Positions 1 through 7,334 of a DNA stretch of 25,978 bases are shown here, in pieces. Both the position numbers and the translations under genes were made by a program. The notes beneath the pieces are model-generated. The model was not told where the DNA came from, searched no databases, and saw nothing but the letters and a program-made list of their open reading frames with translations. Position 1 is the first letter of the stretch. The number at the start of each line of letters is the position of its first letter. The stretch comes from an uncultured Dorea sp. (GTDB taxonomy: Bacteria > Bacillota > Clostridia > Lachnospirales > Lachnospiraceae), in assembly GCA_910587575.1 (NCBI GenBank), contig CAJULU010000040.1, positions 15,483-41,460 on the forward strand, written 5' to 3'.

Positions 1-44
1 TCGCCCGTCAATGTGCCGAATCTGCATAAAAGGAGGAATGTGAG

Positions 45-383
45 ATGAAGAAGCTTGAGATCATCATTCAGCCCGAAAAGCTGGAAGACTTAAAATCAAT
101 TCTTGATGAAACGAGCGTAAATGGATTAATGATCAGCAACGTAATGGGTTATGGAAATCAGAAAGGACATAAAAAAGTATACCGGGGCGCCGAATATAAC
201 GTTAATCTTTTACCAAAGGTAAAGGTGGAAACAGTCATTGAACCAGAAACCGCCGAACCATTAATTGAGAAAATCGTTTCCGAAATACGCACCGGGAAAT
301 ACGGCGATGGTAAAATTTTCGTATATGAAGTGGAAGATGCCGTCCGTATCCGGACCGGAGAGAGAGGCTCGGACGCATTGTAA
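45..383 (+). CDS. glnK: PII nitrogen-regulatory protein (GlnK/GlnB family)
   Basis: Small 112-residue cytoplasmic signal protein of the PII family. Such proteins bind ATP/ADP and 2-oxoglutarate as trimers and, as GlnK, plug the Amt ammonium channel when nitrogen is plentiful. The length is typical. The T-loop is visible at about residues 37-55, with Tyr46 and Tyr51; Tyr51 is the classical modification site in proteobacteria, but whether it is modified here is unknown. The C-terminal part (RTGKYGDGKIFV) is the usual PII signature. The start is supported by AGGAGG at 31-36. The ammonium transporter follows on the same strand, the standard glnK-amt pairing. Only 44 bases lie upstream, so the promoter is outside the window or not recognisable. 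Confidence 0.96.
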   Translation: MKKLEIIIQPEKLEDLKSILDETSVNGLMISNVMGYGNQKGHKKVYRGAEYNVNLLPKVKVETVIEPETAEPLIEKIVSEIRTGKYGDGKIFVYEVEDAVRIRTGERGSDAL

Positions 384-415
384 AAAATGACTATAAACAG
401 AGATCACTATCAATG

Positions 416-463
416 GAGATAACCGTGGAATTACAGAGGCCACCGTTATCTCTTTCTTATTCT
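416..463 (+). terminator. Terminator-like or attenuator hairpin between glnK and amt
   Basis: A 13-base stem with one C-C mismatch (GAGATAACCGTGG at 416-428 pairing with CCACCGTTATCTC at 440-452) closes on an 11-base loop. It is followed by TTTCTTATTCT. This looks like an intrinsic terminator with an imperfect U tract. It lies 32 bases after the glnK stop and 74 bases before the amt ribosome binding site, so it could lower amt transcription relative to glnK. It could also be only an mRNA-stabilising stem. Confidence 0.6.
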
Positions 464-536
464 GGTTCCGGCCAGAGGAAACGCTGGCACAATCAGATGA
501 ATGAATTGTACCAGAATGAAAAAGGAGGAATATTCT

Positions 537-1787
537 ATGGATTTAACAGCTTTAATCGCAGAAGGAATGGACAGTGCCAAAGCCGCCGGTCTTCTTCTGA
601 ACATTATGTGGACAATGATCGGCGCATTCCTGGTTTATTTCATGCAGGCGGGCTTCGCCATGTGTGAGGCAGGTTTCACCAGGGCAAAGAACACCGGAAA
701 TATCCTGATGAAGAATATGATGGACTTCGTCCTTGGAAGCCTTTTTTTCTTCGTCTTCGGCTTTGCCATCATGCACGGAACCGACTGGAATGGAGTGATT
801 GGTATCAAAGGTTTTCTGAATCCTTCCGCACTGGCGGACGCTGACGGAATGTTTAACGGTCTTCCCATCGGGGTATTCATGATCTTTCACACGGTATTCT
901 GCGCAACGGCTGCAACCATTGTGTCAGGCTCCATGGCAGAACGTACCAAATTTATTGCATATCTGGCATACAGTGCAGCAATCAGCATCTTCATTTACCC
1001 GGTATCCGGACATTGGATCTGGGGCGGCGGCTTCCTGTCACAGCTTGGTTTCCATGACTTCGCAGGTTCCACGGCGGTACATATGGTGGGCGGTATCTGC
1101 GCCTTGGTCGGCGCTAAAATCCTTGGACCCCGTATCGGAAAATACGGCAAAGACGGGCGGGCAAAAGCAATCCCGGGACACAACCTTCCGATTGCCGCCC
1201 TCGGTGTCTTTATCCTGTGGTTCTGCTGGTTCGGCTTCAACTGTGGTTCTACGACTGCGGCTACCACAAGCCTTGGGCATATCGCTATGACAACAAACCT
1301 CGCCGCTGCGGCTGCAACCCTGATGGCTATGATCGTAACCTGGATACGTTACGGTAAGCCGGACGTATCCATGACCTTTAACGGCTCCCTTGCCGGCCTT
1401 GTGGCTATCACCGCCGGATGCGACGTGGTAAATGAATGGGAGGCAGTCATCATTGGTACTGTTGCCGGTATTCTGGTAGTATTCTCAGTTGAATTCTTTG
1501 ACCAGAAGGTTAAGATTGACGATCCGGTGGGCGCCATCAGCGTACACGGCGTCTGCGGTGCCGTCGGAACGATTCTGACCGGCGTATTCGGTGAAGGATG
1601 CAGCCTCGTTACTCAGATTATTGGTGTTGCCGCTACCGCTGCTTATGTTTTTGTAATGGCTGTCGTAGTATTCACTCTTATCGACAAAACAATCGGGCTT
1701 CGGGTAACAAGGGAAGAAGAAGTCGACGGACTCGATGTACATGAACATGGTTCCTCTGCTTATGCGGATTTTAACTTCAGAATATAA
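537..1787 (+). CDS. amt: Ammonium transporter (Amt family)
   Basis: Integral membrane ammonium channel of 416 residues, normal for Amt/MEP/Rh proteins and expected to have about 11 membrane helices. Family motifs are clear: the FHTVFCATAATI segment, the signature SGSMAERTKF, GHWIWGGGFL, the first pore histidine in STAVHMVGG, FNGSLAGLVAITAGC, and the second pore histidine in DDPVGAISVHGVCG. The start is placed at the ATG at 537 because AAAGGAGG lies at 521-528. An ATG at 501 in the same frame has no such site and would add a non-homologous tail. It is the expected partner of the upstream PII protein, which would block the pore under nitrogen excess. No second PII gene is seen here. Confidence 0.97.
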   Translation: MDLTALIAEGMDSAKAAGLLLNIMWTMIGAFLVYFMQAGFAMCEAGFTRAKNTGNILMKNMMDFVLGSLFFFVFGFAIMHGTDWNGVIGIKGFLNPSALADADGMFNGLPIGVFMIFHTVFCATAATIVSGSMAERTKFIAYLAYSAAISIFIYPVSGHWIWGGGFLSQLGFHDFAGSTAVHMVGGICALVGAKILGPRIGKYGKDGRAKAIPGHNLPIAALGVFILWFCWFGFNCGSTTAATTSLGHIAMTTNLAAAAATLMAMIVTWIRYGKPDVSMTFNGSLAGLVAITAGCDVVNEWEAVIIGTVAGILVVFSVEFFDQKVKIDDPVGAISVHGVCGAVGTILTGVFGEGCSLVTQIIGVAATAAYVFVMAVVVFTLIDKTIGLRVTREEEVDGLDVHEHGSSAYADFNFRI

Positions 1788-1793
1788 ATGATC

Positions 1794-1921
1794 TGTCCCA
1801 TAAAAATTCGTGGAAGATGTCGAAATTTGACGATGGAAATATCTTGAGACTTCCTGAAAGACATCCTATAATAGAAGATGTTCCATTACAATATCCTAAT
1901 TCAAGGTGTGTCATTGGGACA
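1794..1921. repeat. Short inverted-repeat-bounded segment (possible IS/MITE remnant)
   Basis: A 128-base segment starting just after the amt stop is bounded by a 7-base perfect inverted repeat, TGTCCCA at 1794-1800 and TGGGACA at 1915-1921. No coding sequence is seen inside. It resembles the footprint of a small non-autonomous mobile element, but the termini are short and no target-site duplication was identified, so this is tentative. Confidence 0.3.
1844..1872 (+). promoter_or_regulatory. Strong sigma-A-type promoter with no gene immediately downstream
   Basis: TTGAGA at 1844-1849, a spacer of exactly 17 bases and a perfect TATAAT at 1867-1872. The first downstream coding start is about 400 bases away, so a transcript from here would begin with a non-coding leader or be a small RNA of roughly 90-150 bases running through the stem-loop at 1925-1968. 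Confidence 0.6.
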
Positions 1922-1924
1922 AGA

Positions 1925-1968
1925 AAGCGTAGCCGCTATGTGCTGGGGCCAGCATAACGGATACGCTT
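1925..1968 (+). other. Long stem-loop, possible small-RNA body or weak terminator
   Basis: The left arm (1925-1946) and right arm (1949-1968) are near-perfect complements. AAGCGTA pairs with TACGCTT, then CCG with CGG, TAT(G) with (C)ATA and CTGG with CCAG, interrupted by two mismatches and a two-base bulge. The following sequence is TTAATTTCTC rather than a clean U tract. The next 240 bases (to about 2207) are AT-rich, with only a small TCTGA/TCAGA stem near 1986-1999; no gene is seen there. Confidence 0.5.
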
Positions 1969-2207
1969 AATTTCTCATAAAGACTCTGACTTTTCAGAAA
2001 GGTTGAATCTTTCCATTTTCTTTGATTTTTCTCTAATACATAAATCTAAAATCACCTTCATTAAATTTAAAATTCTCAGCATATACCAAAATATCGTTAG
2101 AAGTACTTAATCATGTTTTGAAATTCGGGGCGGCTATCTGTTTTCGCTGATAAAGCCCGGTCAATACAGTAATTTTAGTGGATTTCGATACTTATTTCAC
2201 AAATATT

Positions 2208-2252
2208 TGAGATATTTCTTGACTTTTTAATCTCAGAAATATACAGTATAAT
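2208..2252 (+). promoter_or_regulatory. Candidate promoter and inverted repeat upstream of the XRE gene
   Basis: TTGACT at 2219-2224 and TATAAT at 2247-2252 lie just before the small regulator gene, but the 22-base spacing is too long. An alternative -10, TATACA at 2240-2245, gives 15. The -35 region is flanked by TGAGAT (2208-2213) and ATCTCA (2230-2235), an inverted repeat that could be an operator for autoregulation. Confidence 0.35.
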
Positions 2253-2280
2253 CAAGAAGGAAATGAGGTGTTTTTTTAAG

Positions 2281-2544
2281 ATGCTGGAATACAAGATAGA
2301 TATAATCAAAGAATTAGAAAATGTGGGGATAAATACCACAGTAGCAAGAAAAACAGGTGTTTTTGGACAAGAGACAATGAGAAAATTCAGAAACAAAGAT
2401 ACATCTATATCATTAGATAACCTAAACAGGCTTTGTTGTATACTGGAAATGCAGCCAAGGGATCTTATTAAGTATGTAGAGACAGATATTGACAGGGAAA
2501 AAATCATCTCAAAAATTAGTGAAAAGGCAATTGGCAGTCACTAA
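2281..2544 (+). CDS. Small XRE/Cro-type helix-turn-helix protein
   Basis: An 87-residue protein. The first 65 or so residues match the short single-domain XRE family common in Clostridia: a leading helix (EYKIDIIKEL), a recognition region (TVARKTGVFGQETMRKFRN), then SLDNLNRLCCILEMQPRDLIKYVE. It is most likely a DNA-binding repressor. The ATG at 2281 is preferred because GAGGTG lies about 10 bases upstream; an in-frame ATG at 2263 has a purine-rich stretch too close to it. The Uma2-family gene starts 53 bases downstream on the same strand and may be co-transcribed. The gene is AT-rich compared with the pilus genes. Target and signal are unknown. A related small protein lies at 25012-25269. Confidence 0.8.
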   Translation: MLEYKIDIIKELENVGINTTVARKTGVFGQETMRKFRNKDTSISLDNLNRLCCILEMQPRDLIKYVETDIDREKIISKISEKAIGSH

Positions 2545-2597
2545 AGCTTCCTTCCAAGACAGGCATAGGTATGCTATTAACGAAAGGACGTGACGAA

Positions 2598-3140
2598 ATG
2601 CAAATGCCACAGGAGCGCATTTACACATCAGAAGACTATTGGAATCTTCCGGAAGGGCAGCGTGCGGAGCTGATCGACGGAAAGCTGTACGCCATGGCTC
2701 CGCCGAACCGGATACACCAGGAATTAGTTCATCAATTCGACAAACTTATTGGAAACTATATTGATTCTGCACATGGAACTTGTAAAGTTTACCCTGCTCC
2801 ATTTGCAGTAAATCTCACAGCAAATGATAAAGCGTGGGTAGAGCCGGATATTTCGATCATCTGTGATAAAGATAAGCTTTCCGATCGTGGCTGCGAAGGC
2901 GCTCCCGACTGGATTATTGAAATTTTATCCCCCGGCAGCACCCGGACAGATTGTGCAATCAAATTATTCAAATATCGTACCGCTGGCGTTCGGGAATACT
3001 GGATCGTGAACCCCATCAGAAAGATGGTTCAGACCTATATCTTTGAGGGTGAAGAGGACGCAAATATATATTCTTTCGATGATGAAATACCAGTTTATAT
3101 CTTTGACGGTCTGACTATCAAAATTTCAGATTTACTATAG
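2598..3140 (+). CDS. Uma2-family protein (PD-(D/E)XK-like, DUF820)
   Basis: A 180-residue protein recognisable as Uma2/DUF820, a family with a restriction-endonuclease-like fold whose cellular role is mostly unknown. Fold landmarks: ELIDGKLYAM at residues 24-33, VEPDISII with Asp84, WIIEILSP with Glu108, and IKLFKYRTAGVREYWIV with Lys122, which together look like an intact PD-(D/E)XK-type site. The ATG at 2598 is chosen because AAAGGA stands about 9 bases upstream; an ATG at 2571 in the same frame lacks a site. It follows the small XRE gene by 53 bases. Length is normal for the family and no signal peptide is seen. Nuclease activity is an inference from the fold. Confidence 0.9.
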   Translation: MQMPQERIYTSEDYWNLPEGQRAELIDGKLYAMAPPNRIHQELVHQFDKLIGNYIDSAHGTCKVYPAPFAVNLTANDKAWVEPDISIICDKDKLSDRGCEGAPDWIIEILSPGSTRTDCAIKLFKYRTAGVREYWIVNPIRKMVQTYIFEGEEDANIYSFDDEIPVYIFDGLTIKISDLL

Positions 3141-3146
3141 CAGAAA

Positions 3147-3173
3147 CCGCCCGGTGTTACCAGCACCGGACGG
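3147..3173 (+). terminator. GC-rich hairpin after the Uma2 gene
   Basis: CCGCCCGGTG pairs with CACCGGACGG around a 7-base loop, with one C-A mismatch, six bases after the Uma2 stop. The tail is CTTAGATAAATTT, so the U tract is weak. It may terminate the plus-strand genes and, being symmetrical, also transcripts arriving from the tRNA-Leu side. Confidence 0.55.
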
Positions 3174-3213
3174 CTTAGATAAATTTGCAGGTCACGATGA
3201 ACTTTCGTCCAAT

Positions 3214-3294
3214 GCGGATGACAGGACTTGAACCTGCACGGGAAGCCCACTAGATCCTAAGTCTAGCGCGTCTGCCAGTTCCGCCACATCCGCA
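3214..3294 (-). tRNA. tRNA-Leu (anticodon UAG)
   Basis: An 81-base cloverleaf with a 7-base-pair acceptor stem (TGCGGAT/ATCCGCA), anticodon stem CTAGA/TCTAG, loop CTTAGGA with anticodon TAG, a short variable arm and a T arm with TTCAAGTCC. CCA is not encoded. It lies 58 bases downstream of pilB on the same strand but has its own promoter. Confidence 0.93.
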
Positions 3295-3313
3295 TATCGA
3301 ACAGAACAAAAAA

Positions 3314-3342
3314 ATTATAACAGACATCATACCATTAGTCAA
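3314..3342 (-). promoter_or_regulatory. Sigma-A promoter for tRNA-Leu
   Basis: On the minus strand, TTGACT (3337-3342), a 17-base spacer and TATAAT (3314-3319) end 19 bases before the tRNA 5' end. This is a close-to-consensus promoter in the expected place. It sits directly after the pilB stop, where no convincing terminator for the pilus operon was found. Confidence 0.8.
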
Positions 3343-3352
3343 TTCCCAATTT

Positions 3353-5017
3353 CTATCCGCAGGCAATCTTCATCAGTTCCTCAATCGTAGTAACCCCAGA
3401 CGCCACCAGACGCACCCCATTCTCTTTCAAAGTCCTCATCTGCTGGTGTTCCCTTGCATACTTCTCGATTTCCTCCGTCGCCGCATGGCTTCCGATCATC
3501 CGTCGCAGTACCGCATCTACGGCAAAAATCTCATGCACGGCGATGCGCCCCCTGTACCCCGTGTTATTGCAGTGGGCACATCCCCTGCCCCTTTTCACCG
3601 TTTCTACATTTTCTCCAAGGAAAGCCCTCTCTTCCGGCGTCGTCACCATTTCCTGCGCGCAATACGTGCATACTTTCCGCATAAGCCTCTGGGCAACCAC
3701 ACCCACCAGCGAATTTGCAACAAGATACGTCTCCACTCCCATATCCTCCAGACGCACAATACTGGAAGCCGCACTGTTGGTATGCAGCGTACTTAAGACC
3801 ATCGCCGCACGCACGGAAATCCCGGCCGTCTCGCCGTCCCTCGTCTCGCCTACCATGATGACATCCGGATCCTGGCGCAGCAATGCACGAAGTCCCGCCT
3901 CAAATGTCAGCCCTGCCGTCGGATTCACCTGTGTCTGGTTGATTCCCGGCACGTTTTTCTCCACCGGATCCTCAATTGTGGCTATATTCTGCATCCGCCC
4001 CGACAGATACTCAAGTACCATATATAACGTGGTAGACTTCCCGCTTCCCGTGGGTCCTGTGATATAGATAATCCCGTTGCTGCTGTTTAACATTGGCAGG
4101 AATTTTTCATAACTCTCCCCATCCATACCGAACTGGTCCGGATAATCCAACTGTCCCGAGGAAGTAAGCAGACGAAGCACCGCCTTTTCCCCGAATACCG
4201 TCGGCATCAGAGATACACGGATGTTGACGTATCCATTCTCCGTCCTTACACGGAAATGGCCGTCCTGGGGCTTTCTCTTCTCTGCGATATCCAGATTTGC
4301 CATAATTTTAATCCGCGCAATTAACGGCAGATGGACATTTTTCTGGATTGACACGTACTCCAGTATCACACCGTCAATCCGCATTCTTACCTTCGTCTCT
4401 CTCTCAAAAGGCTCAATATGAATATCGCTGGCATTACTCTTGATTGCACGCTCCACAAGGCTGTTCAGCAGATGAATGATGGGAGTCTCCTCTTCTACAT
4501 GTTCCAGTTCCGTAAGGTCAAGACCGTCGGAATCCTCTGCCCCGAAACCGGCATTTGCCTCCGTTGCCGCCTGTTTCGCACCTACCTCTGCAAAATAATA
4601 AGAAATTGCCTGCCGGAGAGGCTCCTCTTCGCTTAAAAGAATCTGCAGGTAACATCCGGTCTGCTGGCGCACCTCTTCCAGCGCAAAATAATTTAACGGA
4701 TCATTTGTCACCAGAACCATCGTCCGGTTCGTCACACTCAGCGGGAGGAACAGGTTCTTCTCCGCCAGCTCTTTGCTGACCATGGAAACCGCCTCTAAGT
4801 CCACCTGCCGGGACGCCACATCGACGATTTCCAGTTCCAGTCTGCTGGCCAGAGCCTCTAATACCTGCTGTTCTGTCACGAAGTTCAGTTCGATCAGAAT
4901 CTGTCCGACCCGCTTATCCCGATGCTCTTTCTGGTAAGCAAGCGCCTCCTGCATCTGCCGGGCATCCACATACCCTCTTTCTTCTAATATCTCTCCAATC
5001 CTAAGATTCGTCCTCAA
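3353..5017 (-). CDS. pilB: Type IV pilus assembly ATPase PilB (GspE family)
   Basis: Cytoplasmic hexameric ATPase that drives pilus extension; 554 residues, normal length. The N-terminal MshEN/T2SSE_N-like domain spans about residues 5-140. The ATPase core has Walker A GPTGSGKS at 321-328, the Asp box with IEDPVE near 348-353, Walker B DPDVIMVGE at 383-391, and four zinc-binding cysteines at 450, 453, 480 and 483. Oddity: the His box reads RAAMVLSTLHTN, while the family (and PilT in this operon) normally has TGHL before VLSTLHT, so four residues including the first histidine appear missing. The start is a TTG at 5017: it is the first usable start codon after an in-frame stop, and GGGG/GAGG purines lie upstream. 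It is the last gene of the operon, 27 bases after pilO. Confidence 0.95.
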   Translation of the reverse strand: MRTNLRIGEILEERGYVDARQMQEALAYQKEHRDKRVGQILIELNFVTEQQVLEALASRLELEIVDVASRQVDLEAVSMVSKELAEKNLFLPLSVTNRTMVLVTNDPLNYFALEEVRQQTGCYLQILLSEEEPLRQAISYYFAEVGAKQAATEANAGFGAEDSDGLDLTELEHVEEETPIIHLLNSLVERAIKSNASDIHIEPFERETKVRMRIDGVILEYVSIQKNVHLPLIARIKIMANLDIAEKRKPQDGHFRVRTENGYVNIRVSLMPTVFGEKAVLRLLTSSGQLDYPDQFGMDGESYEKFLPMLNSSNGIIYITGPTGSGKSTTLYMVLEYLSGRMQNIATIEDPVEKNVPGINQTQVNPTAGLTFEAGLRALLRQDPDVIMVGETRDGETAGISVRAAMVLSTLHTNSAASSIVRLEDMGVETYLVANSLVGVVAQRLMRKVCTYCAQEMVTTPEERAFLGENVETVKRGRGCAHCNNTGYRGRIAVHEIFAVDAVLRRMIGSHAATEEIEKYAREHQQMRTLKENGVRLVASGVTTIEELMKIACG

Positions 5018-5044
5018 ACCTCTGATTCCCCTTCCCCCACAATA

Positions 5045-5743
5045 CTACTCACCGGCAGCCGGTTTCTCCTTCTTCCCGATGCTGTCATGCATATACACGG
5101 CCAGTTCAAACCTGACCTCCGGCTGTTCCACTACATTCCATTCCGTATCCAGATACGTCCGCTCACTTACATGCATAGCCCGAATCTGGACTGCAGGATA
5201 ATGATATGCGATGTCGTCAGCAAACTGATATATCTGATCCGAACTTCCCTGCAGGACCATCGCACAGCTGACAGTCCGGATATACCCGCCCGCAGCTGCA
5301 TCTGCCTGCCCTTTCTCTCCTTCTGAACCGTCTGCTTCACCAGAAAAGAAATCATCCCGGCCTCCAGAACTCTTTCCATACAGATAAGCCCCTGGAATCT
5401 CCGCCCGAGTCTCCCCGATGGACAGCGATACCGGAAACAGCCCGGCTTTCAAGGCAATTCCCGTCAGCAGTTCATCTATCTGCCGGTTCTCCATGGATTC
5501 ATAATATTTTGCGGAAATATCCCCCAGTTCCTTCTGGCGCTTCGAAAGCCTCTGCTGAAGCTCAGGAATCCCATCAATGGCAGACTGCATGTTTGTAATC
5601 TTCTCATCCAGTTCCCTGCCCTCCAGCATAAGTTCCTGATAACGCCCAATCCCCGGCACCATCAGAAACCGGACCATCAGAAACACCGTCAGGACGCTTA
5701 CCGCCAGTTTCAGCAGCAATATGTCTTTCTCCGTCAGACTCAT
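5045..5743 (-). CDS. pilO: PilO-like pilus alignment protein
   Basis: A 232-residue single-pass inner-membrane protein. It has a short cytoplasmic start, one membrane helix at about residues 9-30, a predicted coiled coil at about 32-75 (rich in E, L and K, with QQRLSKRQKEL), and a C-terminal ferredoxin-like region. This is the PilO/GspM-type layout. PilO pairs with PilN to link the cytoplasmic PilM ring to the growing pilus. The start ATG at 5743 overlaps the upstream stop as ATGA and has GGAGGTG five bases before it, so the two genes are probably translationally coupled. A 60-base upstream in-frame extension is rejected. Assignment rests on layout and position between pilMN and pilB, since PilO sequences diverge strongly. 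Confidence 0.8.
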   Translation of the reverse strand: MSLTEKDILLLKLAVSVLTVFLMVRFLMVPGIGRYQELMLEGRELDEKITNMQSAIDGIPELQQRLSKRQKELGDISAKYYESMENRQIDELLTGIALKAGLFPVSLSIGETRAEIPGAYLYGKSSGGRDDFFSGEADGSEGEKGQADAAAGGYIRTVSCAMVLQGSSDQIYQFADDIAYHYPAVQIRAMHVSERTYLDTEWNVVEQPEVRFELAVYMHDSIGKKEKPAAGE

Positions 5744-7182
5744 TGCACACCTCCCTCTAATTCCTTCCCTTCCATCGTGCATGACAGCGACAATGTATAC
5801 CATCCGTCTTCAAATGAATACCCCGTATAGTCCACCGTATGGAACAGCCCGGTTTCCTGGAGACGCAGAATATACCCGGACACGTCAATCACTTCCCGGC
5901 TGTCGGCGTCAAATGTCAGAGTCCCTGTCTCCACATCATAATCCGTAATCAAAATCCCCATCTGACTTCCGCCTGCTCCTTCAATCATGCGCAGCACGCC
6001 GCCTGAAAATTCCGGATAAGAAGACAGGTTCCGGTTCAGCAGTTCTACCGAAAGGATTCCGTTTTCCACCGTTTTAAGCTGCGATTCCAGTTCCTGCGCT
6101 TTTTGGTAAGTCCCTTCCTGGCTGACCCGGTCTATCCATTCCTGCTTCGACAGGTTCTTCGAACTGACAATCCGGCCGGCAGCTCCGATTCCTCCGGCCA
6201 GCAGCGCACAGACCAGAAACAGGGTTCCCGGCAGCGCCAGATAGCTGCCGATCTTCCATGCCTGCCCGCTCTTTTCTTCTGATTTACGTCCGGCGCTCAT
6301 AAGGTCAATCTGCTTTTCCTTCCTTGTGCCGCATATGAACGCTCCGATACAGGAACTCCAGTCTGAGGCTTTCTCCTGCCCCGGCACGGAAATCTTCGGG
6401 TCAATGACCATAGGAGACACATTCAGGTTCAGGTTTCGAATCCCGTCTGCACTTGCCTCAAAGTCCTCGTCCGGGCAGCCCCCATAGCATACCTCGGTAA
6501 TCGGATCTTCCTGACTGCGCCCGGCGTAAAACTGGATGATACCAGAGACACTTCTTACAATCTCCGTCCCAAAATCCAGCGTTCCCGGCTCGCTGAACAG
6601 ACGTGTCCGGCTGGAATAGAGATACTGCCCTTTCTGGCAAAGGATGCTGGTCATGTACCCAGCCTCAAAGAAAAGGTAGATCCCGGTCCTCTGGTGAAAA
6701 TGTTCCAGATATTGCACAAGCTTCAGATACCCTTCCAGGGGAACCGTAATCCCGTTGACATGGAGCCCGGTGTCTTCGCAAATACTCAGAAATCTTTCCA
6801 GATTTTCCTTCTCCACACCGCCTGCGCAGATGTCAACACCCGTTTTGTCTGTCTTCCTGCGGCGTACAAGGAAATAGTCCGTGATCTCATTACGAAAATT
6901 CTCCCGCACCTCCCTTGCCGCCATTTCCGACAACCGCTTTCCCCTGCTGCAGGGAAGCTTAAATACCCTGGTCACACATAAGCTGGCCGGAAGTACCAGC
7001 CGCACCGGCCCGGGCTTTTGCTTTGCTGCCAGTCTTTCCAGTGCCTGCCTCCACCGGTCGAAAGAATCCCCCTGTCCCTGCAGGCCGAACCGTTGTGCCT
7101 CTGTGATTGTCGGATATTTTCCTTCCCGGCCTGCTGCCGTCAATATGCAATCTTCCTGAAATACTATAACAGTCTGTCTCAC
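5740..7182 (-). CDS. PilM-PilN fusion protein
   Basis: A 480-residue protein joining two alignment-complex parts that are usually separate. Residues 1 to about 285 look like a PilM-type actin-like domain (VRLVLPASLCVTRVFKLP near 60-77, EVRENF, then a long middle section). About residues 290-297 read KQIDLMSA, resembling the PilN segment that binds PilM. A membrane helix lies at about 310-337, followed by a coiled segment and a PilN-like periplasmic domain with VSGYILRLQETGLFHTVDY. The GTG at 7182 is chosen because GAGGGAG sits 8 bases upstream; an ATG at 7251 would place the N-terminus inside the repeat-bearing gap. Fusion would fix PilM and PilN at 1:1. The PilN half is clearer than the PilM half. 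Confidence 0.82.
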   Translation of the reverse strand: MRQTVIVFQEDCILTAAGREGKYPTITEAQRFGLQGQGDSFDRWRQALERLAAKQKPGPVRLVLPASLCVTRVFKLPCSRGKRLSEMAAREVRENFRNEITDYFLVRRRKTDKTGVDICAGGVEKENLERFLSICEDTGLHVNGITVPLEGYLKLVQYLEHFHQRTGIYLFFEAGYMTSILCQKGQYLYSSRTRLFSEPGTLDFGTEIVRSVSGIIQFYAGRSQEDPITEVCYGGCPDEDFEASADGIRNLNLNVSPMVIDPKISVPGQEKASDWSSCIGAFICGTRKEKQIDLMSAGRKSEEKSGQAWKIGSYLALPGTLFLVCALLAGGIGAAGRIVSSKNLSKQEWIDRVSQEGTYQKAQELESQLKTVENGILSVELLNRNLSSYPEFSGGVLRMIEGAGGSQMGILITDYDVETGTLTFDADSREVIDVSGYILRLQETGLFHTVDYTGYSFEDGWYTLSLSCTMEGKELEGGVQ

Positions 7183-7203
7183 TTTCTTTTCTCCCTCTCT
7201 TAT

Positions 7204-7330
7204 GGTATCCCTTAACAGCTGCCGTCTGCCCGCCCTTAGGTGAGGCAGCACCGCATGCCCTTGCGCATCCCCTTAATGGACACAGTCCACCTGACCTCAA
7301 GACAAACACCACAGCGTGCCCTTGGCAGCG
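7204..7330. repeat. Two degenerate copies of the ~60-base operon repeat
   Basis: The gap between pilC and pilMN holds two diverged, tandem versions of the element seen cleanly at 9417-9538. The better copy (about 7272-7330) has ATGGACACAGTCCACCT, containing the TGGAC/GTCCA palindrome, and later GCGTGCCCTTGG. The other (about 7212-7271) keeps CCCGCCC..AGG and ATGCCCTTG. No gene is seen. Confidence 0.55.
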
Positions 7331-7334
7331 TTTC

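Noticed and set aside
413..890. Small frames around the start of amt on both strands
   Set aside because: They overlap the amt gene or its leader hairpin and have no recognisable domains.
2281..3140. XRE plus Uma2 pair as a toxin-antitoxin or restriction defence module
   Set aside because: The spacing would allow an operon, but Uma2 proteins are widespread with no established toxin role, and no further defence gene is present.
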